From NCBI GenBank assembly GCA_016933955.1, contig JAFGTT010000036.1:124001-188000 (forward strand): DNA of 64,000 nucleotides, in the 5' to 3' direction. Positions 29,284 through 37,900 of this stretch are shown piece after piece. The DNA is from Candidatus Zixiibacteriota bacterium (GTDB taxonomy: Bacteria; Zixibacteria; MSB-5A5; GN15; PGXB01). The translations under genes and the position numbers were made by a program. The notes under the pieces are model-generated. The model ran no database searches. It saw only the letters and a list, made by a program, of their open reading frames with translations, and was not told the DNA's origin. Position 1 is the stretch's first letter; each line of letters begins with the position of its first letter.

Positions 29284-30777
29284 TCAGCGATCAAACATAC
29301 CGGAAAAGGCCGTTTCGGCCTTATTTTGATCTCTTTTTTTTTCATCGCCGAAATGGAAGGAATTGACAAACTGGTCAACCCACCGAAAGACATCATTTTT
29401 AGCTACTGAAGCCCGCATTTTTCTCATCCGTTCCCGCTGCTGATCCTCATTCATATGGTAAGCGGTCTTAATGGCATCGGCTGTTTCTTCAAGATGATAG
29501 GGATTAACCAGAATCGCCCCACAGCCAAGACTACTGGCGGCTCCGGCGAATTCGGAGAGAATCAGGACGCCTATATCATCGACACATGAGGCGCAGTATT
29601 CTTTGGCAACCAGGTTCATCCCATCCTTGAGAGGCGTAATCAGAGCAATTTCGGAGGCCCGGTAGTAGCCAATCAGTTCCACCTGGTCCAGAGTATTATA
29701 GATATAATGAATCGGGACCCATCCGCGCCTGGTAAACCGGCTGTTGATCCGGCCGACCATCTCATCAATCTGGCTTTTCATATACTGGTACTCCGGGACT
29801 CCGGTCCGGCTGGGAACAACAATTTGCACCAAGGTTATTTTTTCAATCAATTCGGGATATCGTTCCAGGCAGTTTTCGAAGGCCAGCAGTCGGTGAGTTA
29901 TTCCTTTGGTGTAATCCAGCCGGTCGATTCCCAGCATGATTTTCTGGCGCGGAAAGCGCTCATGGATATACCAGGCGGCATCGGAAACCTCTTTGGATCT
30001 GGCGGCCTGATTGAAATAACTGAAATCGATACTTATCGAGAAAGAACCGATGCGCGTTAAGCTATTGCCGTGTTTAATATAAGGGTAACGGGTGTGATGG
30101 CTGACGGCGGCTTTCGGTTTAAGATAACGGACACACTGGATGAAATTACGGCGATCCCGCTCGATTTGAAACCCGAGCAAACGGTAGGACAGAAGCGCAT
30201 CGATAATTTCCCGGCGCCAGGGCAGACGGATAAATATATCTTTGGGCGGAAACGGAATATGAAGGAAAAAGGCGCTCCGATCCCGGAAACCCATCTCCTT
30301 TAAAAAATGACCGACCATCATCAGATGATAATCCTGAACCCAGATAAAATCATCATCGCCGGTAATAAAGGCCGCCGCGGCGGCGAATTTATAATTGACT
30401 CTCTGGTAGGTTTCCCAATGCCCGGCATCGAAATTACAATGATCCAGCAAATCATGGAACAGGGGCCAGATGGATTCGTTGGAAAACCCGCGATAATACC
30501 CCTGGACTTCCGTTTCGGAGAGATCCACAATATCCAGATCAAAACCCAAATCCGGAGTACTATCGGTTAGTAGTTGTCGCAATTCCTGGGTAACCGGGGC
30601 TCCGGGCCAGCCCACCCAGACGCCGGCATTATTCTTCAGGACCGGGGCCAGAGCGGTAATTAAACCGCCGGTGCCCGGGAGGACTTTCCGGACGCCATTG
30701 ACTTCATCCACCTTAACCGGAAGGCGGTTGGAGACAATAATCGGTCTCAGGTGGTTAAGTTTGGTATTTCTACTCAT
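29284..30777 (-). CDS. otsA: trehalose-6-phosphate synthase
   Basis: GT20 glycosyltransferase of 497 residues that joins UDP-glucose (or another NDP-glucose) and glucose-6-phosphate. Typical elements are present: SNRLPV near the N-terminus, [40 protein letters not shown] and the late [10 protein letters not shown] motif. It is the last gene of the trehalose operon and overlaps otsB by 8 bases. Trehalose made here serves osmotic, desiccation or cold protection. Confidence 0.97.
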   Translation of the reverse strand: MSRNTKLNHLRPIIVSNRLPVKVDEVNGVRKVLPGTGGLITALAPVLKNNAGVWVGWPGAPVTQELRQLLTDSTPDLGFDLDIVDLSETEVQGYYRGFSNESIWPLFHDLLDHCNFDAGHWETYQRVNYKFAAAAAFITGDDDFIWVQDYHLMMVGHFLKEMGFRDRSAFFLHIPFPPKDIFIRLPWRREIIDALLSYRLLGFQIERDRRNFIQCVRYLKPKAAVSHHTRYPYIKHGNSLTRIGSFSISIDFSYFNQAARSKEVSDAAWYIHERFPRQKIMLGIDRLDYTKGITHRLLAFENCLERYPELIEKITLVQIVVPSRTGVPEYQYMKSQIDEMVGRINSRFTRRGWVPIHYIYNTLDQVELIGYYRASEIALITPLKDGMNLVAKEYCASCVDDIGVLILSEFAGAASSLGCGAILVNPYHLEETADAIKTAYHMNEDQQRERMRKMRASVAKNDVFRWVDQFVNSFHFGDEKKRDQNKAETAFSGMFDR

Positions 30778-31540
30778 CTATTTCAATCCAGCGATCCAGA
30801 AAATTATACAACTCATGCGGTGGCTGAATCCAGGCCGCGGCCGCTGTTTTCCGGTATTTATCCCGGACCAGGAGTCCCAGGCCATTCGACGGCAGGGCTT
30901 TGAAAGCATCCTCATCGGTCAGATCATCACCCAGATAGGCCGAAACCGTCTTTGAAGGAGAATTGCGAAGAATTCGATCAACAACGTTACCTTTGTCGAA
31001 ACCGGGGATTTTTAATTCCATCCCGCCATCGAAAGAATCCCAAATCAGGTTGCCGCCGGCCACCAGACTATCCCAATTATACAAAATTTTAGACCTGATT
31101 TCAAGGATTTTATCCGGATCGACGCCGCGAAAATGGATTGCCAGAGATACGGGCTTCTCTTCAAGATATTGTCCCAGTTGATGTTTCAAAATATATTGGT
31201 GGGCTTTTTGGAGGTCATCGAGTTGTTCGGGTGAACGCTCCATAATCCTGTAATCGTCCGCGGTATCCAGATACTCCCATCCATGACTACCCCAGATTTC
31301 CGGATATTTTTTCAGACGGAGAAGCGGTTTGATATCTTTTATGGCCCGGCCGGTGACAATAGTGACGATTGTTTTCGACAAACCTATCAACCGGTCCAGT
31401 CGTTGTTCGATACCATCATAGGGATAAGCCCGGTCGCGTTCTTGTCGAAACGGCGCTATGGTGCCATCGTAATCCAGAAAAAGTCTTCGTGATGTGGTTT
31501 GGGCCAGACGCTTAAAAAAATTTTCGACTATTTTGTTCAA
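30770..31540 (-). CDS. otsB: trehalose-6-phosphate phosphatase
   Basis: HAD-superfamily phosphatase of 256 residues that releases trehalose from its phosphate. The HAD nucleophile motif is LDYDGTIAPF (motif I), followed by VTGR (motif II) and a late YLGDDLTDEDAF (motif III). It overlaps otsA by 8 bases and starts 28 bases after the end of the TreT gene, which makes two trehalose routes part of one transcript. Confidence 0.95.
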   Translation of the reverse strand: MNKIVENFFKRLAQTTSRRLFLDYDGTIAPFRQERDRAYPYDGIEQRLDRLIGLSKTIVTIVTGRAIKDIKPLLRLKKYPEIWGSHGWEYLDTADDYRIMERSPEQLDDLQKAHQYILKHQLGQYLEEKPVSLAIHFRGVDPDKILEIRSKILYNWDSLVAGGNLIWDSFDGGMELKIPGFDKGNVVDRILRNSPSKTVSAYLGDDLTDEDAFKALPSNGLGLLVRDKYRKTAAAAWIQPPHELYNFLDRWIEIDE

Positions 31541-31568
31541 AATGATATTTTAAAAGCCAAAAATATGA

Positions 31569-32807
31569 TTATTCCGCCGCTGCCAAACGACTGGAAAAGC
31601 CTCGTCTTAATCCGACCATCAGAGTCAGATATTCCCGGAGGTGGCGTGTCAAAAGGAAATTTTCCCGAACGAATTCACGTCCTTTTCCGCCCATCGACCT
31701 GATCTTGGTCTGATGATTGAGCAGATAGCGGACTCTCTGGGCCAGGCCCTCGGGGCTATTGACCAGAAATCCGGTATGATGATTGATAACCTGTAATCCG
31801 ATTCCGCCGACCGAACCGCCGATCACCGGTTTGCCCTTCCATAATCCCTCGGTTACGGTCAGTCCGAATCCTTCTCTGGTTGATTTCTGAATAATGATCG
31901 TCGACAGTCGCTGGATGGCATTAATTGTCCGGTGGGCATCGGGCGGCAGGAGCAATATGTGGATATCGGGATCATCTTTAGCCGCCAGTTTGACATCGCG
32001 CAGGACTTCGGCCCCTTCGGGATCATCATCGGCCCCGCCTCCCGCCAGCACCAGCTGGACGGGGACGGATTTTTTAATCAACCGGTAACCGTAAATAACC
32101 CCCAGCGGATCTTTGAACCGATCGAAGCGGGAAACCTGGGTTAAAATGGGCCGTCGTGGATCCAGATGAAACCGCCGGTAAGTTTCTTTAATTTCCTTTT
32201 CGGGCAGGTCAATATTTTTTTCGCTGAGAGGATCGATACTGGGGGCGATCAGGAACTGGGGATGAGGCAATGTCCGCGAGAATTCCGACATGGAGAAAAT
32301 GCTGGCATCGTACCTTTCCACCCGGGGTCGCAGATATTTCCAGACCGGGCGGTACGGCTGACTGGCGTCGATATGGCAGCGCCAAATCCATTTCCCTCGC
32401 CGATTGGAACAGAGTTCCAGAAGCATGGCCGGCTGGGGATCATGGATGAAGACAATATCGGCCGCTTCAAGAACCGGGCGCAACCGTTCCGCATTGGAGC
32501 GGTTGGTGCTCTCGTAAGCCTCCACATGGGACTGCATCAAATTGACCTGGTTGCCCTGGAGCGCATTATGAAACATCTTGGTGACCCCGAAAAAGGGGTC
32601 ATTACCGGTGATGACCTCCCATGAAGCATCGATTTTGAGTTCGCGCATGAAGGGAATCATCCAGGACAGGATTTCGGCGACGCCTCCCCCGGCCTTGGTG
32701 GAATTAACATGGATCACCTTCAGGCCTTCCAGATTCCCGGCCAGTTGCCAGAGCTGGTTGATAACGGCTTCACCGACAATGGGGATATAATCCTGAAGAG
32801 ACCTCAT
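31569..32807 (-). CDS. treT: TreT-type trehalose synthase (GT4 glycosyltransferase)
   Basis: A 412-residue GT-B enzyme. HVNSTKAGGGVAEIL at the N-terminus and REGFGLTVTEGLWKGKPVIGG near the C-terminus are typical of trehalose glycosyltransferring synthases/phosphorylases (TreT/TreP). These join NDP-glucose or glucose-1-phosphate with free glucose to trehalose without a phosphorylated intermediate. It overlaps the upstream DUF5752 gene by 4 bases and lies 28 bases before otsB. TreP cannot be excluded by sequence alone. Two independent routes to trehalose thus sit in one operon. Confidence 0.85.
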   Translation of the reverse strand: MRSLQDYIPIVGEAVINQLWQLAGNLEGLKVIHVNSTKAGGGVAEILSWMIPFMRELKIDASWEVITGNDPFFGVTKMFHNALQGNQVNLMQSHVEAYESTNRSNAERLRPVLEAADIVFIHDPQPAMLLELCSNRRGKWIWRCHIDASQPYRPVWKYLRPRVERYDASIFSMSEFSRTLPHPQFLIAPSIDPLSEKNIDLPEKEIKETYRRFHLDPRRPILTQVSRFDRFKDPLGVIYGYRLIKKSVPVQLVLAGGGADDDPEGAEVLRDVKLAAKDDPDIHILLLPPDAHRTINAIQRLSTIIIQKSTREGFGLTVTEGLWKGKPVIGGSVGGIGLQVINHHTGFLVNSPEGLAQRVRYLLNHQTKIRSMGGKGREFVRENFLLTRHLREYLTLMVGLRRGFSSRLAAAE

Positions 32808-33529
32808 CGGTCACCGCCGTTTTTAAGGATTCTGCCGGTTATGCGAACCAGTTTGTCTTGAAGCTCCCGAAGGCTCATGAAGTAGAAATCGACTTCGGAA
32901 TAGGCTGCTATCAGCGGTTCCCCCCGATCGTTCCAATCGCGGAGCCAGACAGAAAAATCATCGGTCTGGTCGGGAGTCCGTCTCCGGGCCTCCCAGAAAT
33001 GATAATAAAGAGAACTGGTCGTCATCCGGGAAATAGCCTGGCCCAGATCCTCGGGCCGCTCGATGGTAATATTGGTGTTGAAAATGACCGTGGTAGCGCT
33101 GTGAAAGAAGAAAGCGTTTTCATTCAAAGCCCAGGGGATAAAAGGGACTTCGCTTAAACGGTCGCCGATTATATCCAGCAGTTCTTTCCGGAGTTCCTCA
33201 ATGTTGGAAAAAGCGTAGGGATCGAGAATTTCCAGGCGTTCGGTGAGAATATGATCATGAAGCGCCCGCCTGGCCCAGATGGCAAAATCGTTATGAAACT
33301 CGGGATCATCGAAAGACGGCCTCACGACCGTTTCGCAAAAATGATGATACAGGGAATCAACCGGGCAGGATGATATCCGTTCCCTGAGTTCCCGAAGGTT
33401 AATGGCCGGGATAATATCGCTGATCCGGACAATCAGCGCACAGTCTTTGATTTCAAAGGGTGTCACGGAGACTCCCGTTTTTTTCTCATCTGTAATTTCT
33501 GTCCCTTTATTCATAGAGTAAGCATTCAT
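32804..33529 (-). CDS. DUF5752 family protein, two tandem modules
   Basis: A 241-residue soluble protein made of two related halves. Each half has a stretch of the type LREL..RI...SLYHHF..........DF..W (about 45-85 and 138-180), then a helix and an L..L...L..I.G.......P or similar end. The repetition points to internal duplication. DUF5752 genes are known neighbours of treT in several phyla, and the 4-bp overlap here suggests translational coupling and perhaps a complex with TreT. Function is unknown; a regulatory or stabilising subunit is an inference. An alternative start is the ATG five codons later. Confidence 0.75.
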   Translation of the reverse strand: MNAYSMNKGTEITDEKKTGVSVTPFEIKDCALIVRISDIIPAINLRELRERISSCPVDSLYHHFCETVVRPSFDDPEFHNDFAIWARRALHDHILTERLEILDPYAFSNIEELRKELLDIIGDRLSEVPFIPWALNENAFFFHSATTVIFNTNITIERPEDLGQAISRMTTSSLYYHFWEARRRTPDQTDDFSVWLRDWNDRGEPLIAAYSEVDFYFMSLRELQDKLVRITGRILKNGGDR

Positions 33530-33670
33530 TAAAGATACGTCAAGGTTTCCATTATATTTAATGCCCCTTATGTTTTCTATCGGCGAGGAAGCATCTCAAT
33601 TAAGCCATATGATAACAATCATGGAAGCTAAGAGCTGTGTTGACAATAGTACATGCCCTGCATCGGGAGA

Positions 33671-34612
33671 CTATTTCGATTTTATCCGGTAGGTCAGGAG
33701 AGCCAGAAGGGACATGAAGGCTTCCCCGATGGTGATCCAGATGCGATGGGTCAGGGCAATCGAGGCGGCCAGCGGAACGCCGATATAGGGCGCCAGGAGG
33801 ATTTTCATTACCCATTCGCGAACTCCCAGGCCGCCCGGCGAGATAAACGAAATATAGCCCATGTTATATGCGGCGATATAAGCCCCTGAGGAGAAATCGG
33901 GGCTGATCCCGGATTGCGGTATCAGGGCAACCAGAAAGACATGGAAAGAAAGACCGAAAAGGAGCCAGGTCACCAGGTACCAGAAAAAAATGGCGATCCG
34001 GTTGGTAAAACGGGGACGATAATTAACCGGTTCCTGCCTGAAAATTTTGAGAATCCGGTTAAGTGACCAGTTCAGTCCTCCCGGCAGGAAAAACAGAATC
34101 AGAAAGACAAGCAACACCAGGCCCATCACGAGATATGTCAAATCGCGGTAAATCATAAGCGATTTCAGGGCTTCCCCCCGTCCGAGTAGAATCGGCACCA
34201 GCAGAAATGAGGCCGGGAGCATATACCCCTGGACAAGAGCAAAAGAGGCCAGCGAGGTCGGGGCCGGGATTCCCAGTTCTTTGGCCAGGCCGACCATGCC
34301 GAAGACCTGCCAGACTTTACCGGGAATATAGCGTCCCAGATTGGCCAGGTAGACGACCCGGAAAGCCTCATGGAGCCTGAGCTGAAACCCGAACCCGGTT
34401 ATAATCGTCCGCCAGGCCTGACTGGCGGTGAGATAAGCCCCCATCAGAAGAATCATCGACAGCAGTAAATAATACCAGTTGAATTTCCAATCCCAGGCAA
34501 GAAGTTCCTCGCGGTTGATATAAATGGTCCGCGCCAGGATAACAATAATTATTACGGCTATCAGCCAGCCGATTATATGCCGCAGGGTCTTTCTGTAAAT
34601 CATGGTCAGCAT
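33671..34612 (-). CDS. lysylphosphatidylglycerol synthase-like (UPF0104/flippase-like) membrane protein
   Basis: A 313-residue protein with about eight membrane helices, of the family formed by the transmembrane half of MprF (UPF0104). The signature near the C-terminus, ISPGGLGVREWVMKILL, matches the family's PGGxGxRE motif, and ASQAWRTIITGFG and YLANLGRYIPGKVW are also typical. No catalytic aminoacyl-transfer domain is attached, so a lipid or polyprenyl-sugar flippase-like role is more likely. It precedes the trehalose operon by 141 bases in the same direction; a functional link is not shown. Confidence 0.85.
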   Translation of the reverse strand: MLTMIYRKTLRHIIGWLIAVIIIVILARTIYINREELLAWDWKFNWYYLLLSMILLMGAYLTASQAWRTIITGFGFQLRLHEAFRVVYLANLGRYIPGKVWQVFGMVGLAKELGIPAPTSLASFALVQGYMLPASFLLVPILLGRGEALKSLMIYRDLTYLVMGLVLLVFLILFFLPGGLNWSLNRILKIFRQEPVNYRPRFTNRIAIFFWYLVTWLLFGLSFHVFLVALIPQSGISPDFSSGAYIAAYNMGYISFISPGGLGVREWVMKILLAPYIGVPLAASIALTHRIWITIGEAFMSLLALLTYRIKSK

Positions 34613-34946
34613 ACTATCGGATATTGTCGGCCGATTGGCAATAGGGAATTTCCGCCCGACCGGATCGAATTAAAAATGAAAACCTCTTCCGAAGCGGTCT
34701 ACTTTTGGTGAAAAAAAAGGGCATATTTGCCGATACCGTCATTATATCAGAGGGATAACGGGGGCCGATGAAATCCTGATGCCTGTTTTAACAATAATGG
34801 ATCGTAATGTGAGGTAAAATTATTAATAGTTTTATATGAGGAGTGTAAATCCTCCTGATAAGGATAGATAGGGAGAAAAATATCGAAGATGGCGAACCGA
34901 CAAAGGTCGCGGATATCTCCAGATATCACAGAGGTACGGAACTACC
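34613..34946 (+). other. leader of the multi-PAS kinase gene
   Basis: No listed gene. It holds a small hairpin (GAGGA-TCCTC, 34838-34854) and a possible 26-codon upstream ORF starting with ATG at 34889. That ORF overlaps the kinase start in another frame and could couple or dampen translation. The kinase ATG has only a weak, distant AGAGG site. I found no clear -35/-10 pair and no riboswitch I can name. Confidence 0.35.
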
Positions 34947-37900
34947 ATGGAAAAGAAAATCAAAATTAAGACCAGTAATAATAATATTAGCGATTTAAGG
35001 GAGATTCTGCGGAAATCGGGGTTCACAATCGTCGAGGAGCCGGGTCCCGATCGGGTAGAGAAAGACGATCATTATCTTGCGGTTTCCCGGACTGAGGATT
35101 TCATTCCCGATGAACCATTGTCCGGTGACCATTTCCGGCTGACGACCCTTATCGATACGGTCGAAGAGGGCATTGTCCTGACCGACATTCAGGGATTAAT
35201 CGACATCATAAATCCGGCGGCCCTTCAAATGGCCGGTCTTTCCGAAGAGGAGAGCCTGGGAAAAGGCCTGATCGATGTTTTAAATATAATTGACCGTGGT
35301 CAGAATCTGACTATTGAAAGTATCGTTGAAAGAATCCTTGGCAGTGGTGAAACTGTCACCTTCTCAGGGGAATGCTTCCTGATCGCCGCCGATAAAAGCC
35401 AGATAGAGATTCAGGGAACATTTTCTCCGATTCGCGATGGAAATAATCAAATTACGGGGATCCTGGGGGTCTTCCGAAATGTCACCGAAATCAACCTGTG
35501 CGAAAAAGAAATCGCCGATTCCGAGACCAAATTTCGGCTGATCTTTGAACATGCTCCCGATGCCCTGTATGTTACGGACATTTATGGAACCTTCATAGAT
35601 GGAAACAAGAGGGCCGAGGATTTGATCGGATATAAAAAAGAGGATTTGATCGGAAAGAAACATATACAATCCAATCTTCTGGCTCCATTCGAAGTTACCC
35701 GGGCCGCAATTCTGATGGCCAAAAATATTTCCGGCCGGGCCACCGGTCCCGACGAATTTATCCTCAGAAGGAAGGATGGATCCCGACTGGACCTGGAAAT
35801 CAGCACAGTACCCATTCGGATAGAGGGAAAAATTCATATTCTCGCCATTGCCCGTGATATAACGGACCGGAAACGGGCCGATGACGCTCTCCGTCTTTCG
35901 GAAAAAAAATATCGGCAATTGTATGAAACCATGCTCGACGGATTCGTCATGACCGACACCAACGGGAATATTTTCGAATGCAACCAGGCCTATTGCAAAA
36001 TGCTCGGTTATTCGCGCGAGGAGCTCCTTCGCATGTCTTATCTCAATTTGATCCCGCCGCAATGGCATACCCGGCAAAAGGAGCGAATATCATACGGACG
36101 CCGGGGAAATCGGCTATCTGAGATCTACGAAATAGAATATATTCATAAGAACGGAACCGTCTTCCCGGTCGAAATCCGCACCCAATTCCTGCGGGACGAT
36201 TATGGAAATCCTTCGGGTACATGGGCCGTTGTCCGCGATATATCCGAAAGAAAAAAAACAGAAAAGATATTGAGGGAAAATGAGATTATTTTCCGAACTC
36301 TGACGGATATCACCTCGTCGGCCATTTTTGTCATTCAGGACGATTACTTCCGTTATGTCAACCCGGCCGGATTGCATCTATTCGGATACAGCTGGGAGGA
36401 ACTGGAAAAGATTCCATTCTGGGAGGTGGTTCATCCCGATTTCAGGCAAATGGTAAAGGAGCGGGGTCAGGCTCGCCAACAGGGCCGGAAAATGCCCCCT
36501 CACTATGAACTCAAAATTGTCAATCCCAAACGAGGCGAATTATGGCTCGATTTAAGGGCCGACAATATGCAATATCATGACCGCCCCGCCACTCTGGGAA
36601 CGGCTTATGATATTACGCCGTGGAAAAAGGCCGAGACGGCGCTCAGGCGATCCGAGGAGGAATACCGCCTGCTGGTTGAGAATGCCAGCGACGCCATTAT
36701 CGTGGCTCAGGACAATATCCTGAAATATTTTAACCGGCGGCTAATGGAAATTACCGGATACAGCAAACTGGAATTGACCGATCGCCCGCTTGCCGATCTT
36801 ATTCACCCCGATGATCGTGCGATGGTTATTGACCGCCATCAACGGCGGCTGGCGGGAGACAAGATAGAAGAGTCCTATTTTTTCCGTTCCGTGCATAAAA
36901 ATGGCCAGATTCACTGGATCGAAAACAAGGCCGTCATAATCGAATGGGCGGGGCGTCCGGCCAGCCTCAATTTTTTAAGCGACATTACCGACCGAAAACA
37001 AGCCGAGGACAAATCGCAAGCCAGCGAAAAAAGACTTGAATTGGCCCTGGCCAGCGCTAATCTGGGCTTATGGGATTGGGATTTATCGACCGGGAGAATG
37101 GAAATAGACCATCGGACAGCCGGGATACTGGGTTATGGACCGGAGGAGTTCATCAATACGCCCGGCTTCTGGAACAGCCTGATTCATCCGGATGATACCC
37201 GGATGTCCGGAGCGGTTCTCAAACTCCATCTTGAGGGGCGAACATCCCATTATGAGGACGAGTACCGGATGAAAAGGAAAGACGGTGAATATAAATGGAT
37301 CAGGATTAATGGTAAAATCGTTGGCCGCGATAATAACAATCAGCCTCTGCGTATGGTCGGTATCTTCCAGGATATCACCATTCATAAGAAGGCCGAGGAG
37401 GCTTTAAAGCAATCCCAGGAAAAATACCGGACGATCGTTTCCAATACCCTCGATTTAATATTCTCCTGCGATTCCAAAGGCATCATTACTTTTGTCAGTC
37501 CCCAGGTAGCCGGCTACGGTTATACTCCCGAGGAAGTTATCGGACACAAAATGAGTGATTTCATTCATCCCAATGATATCGAGCGGGTGATGCACGATTT
37601 TTCGGAAATGATCAAAACCGGTCAGGAGTTTCCCTCCGAGTTTCGCCTGGTAAATAAGTACGGCAATTTGCATTATGTTGAAGAGCGGGCCAGAATTGTG
37701 AGGGAGGGTGACCGGATAATCCAGATAACCGGGGTGGTCCGGGATATCGGCGAACGTAAAATCGCCGAGAAAGCGCTGGTGGAAAGCGAAAACCGTTTCA
37801 GGATGCTGGCCGAGAATTTACCCGGGGCGGCTTATTTGTGTCACAACGATTCCAAGTACACCATGATGTATCTGAATGACCGCATAAAAGACCTGACCGG

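Noticed and set aside
34613-34946. Possible riboswitch (for example c-di-GMP type) in front of the ten-PAS kinase.
   Set aside because: The GGCGAACC/AAAGGTCGC segment does not follow the conserved core of any riboswitch I know.
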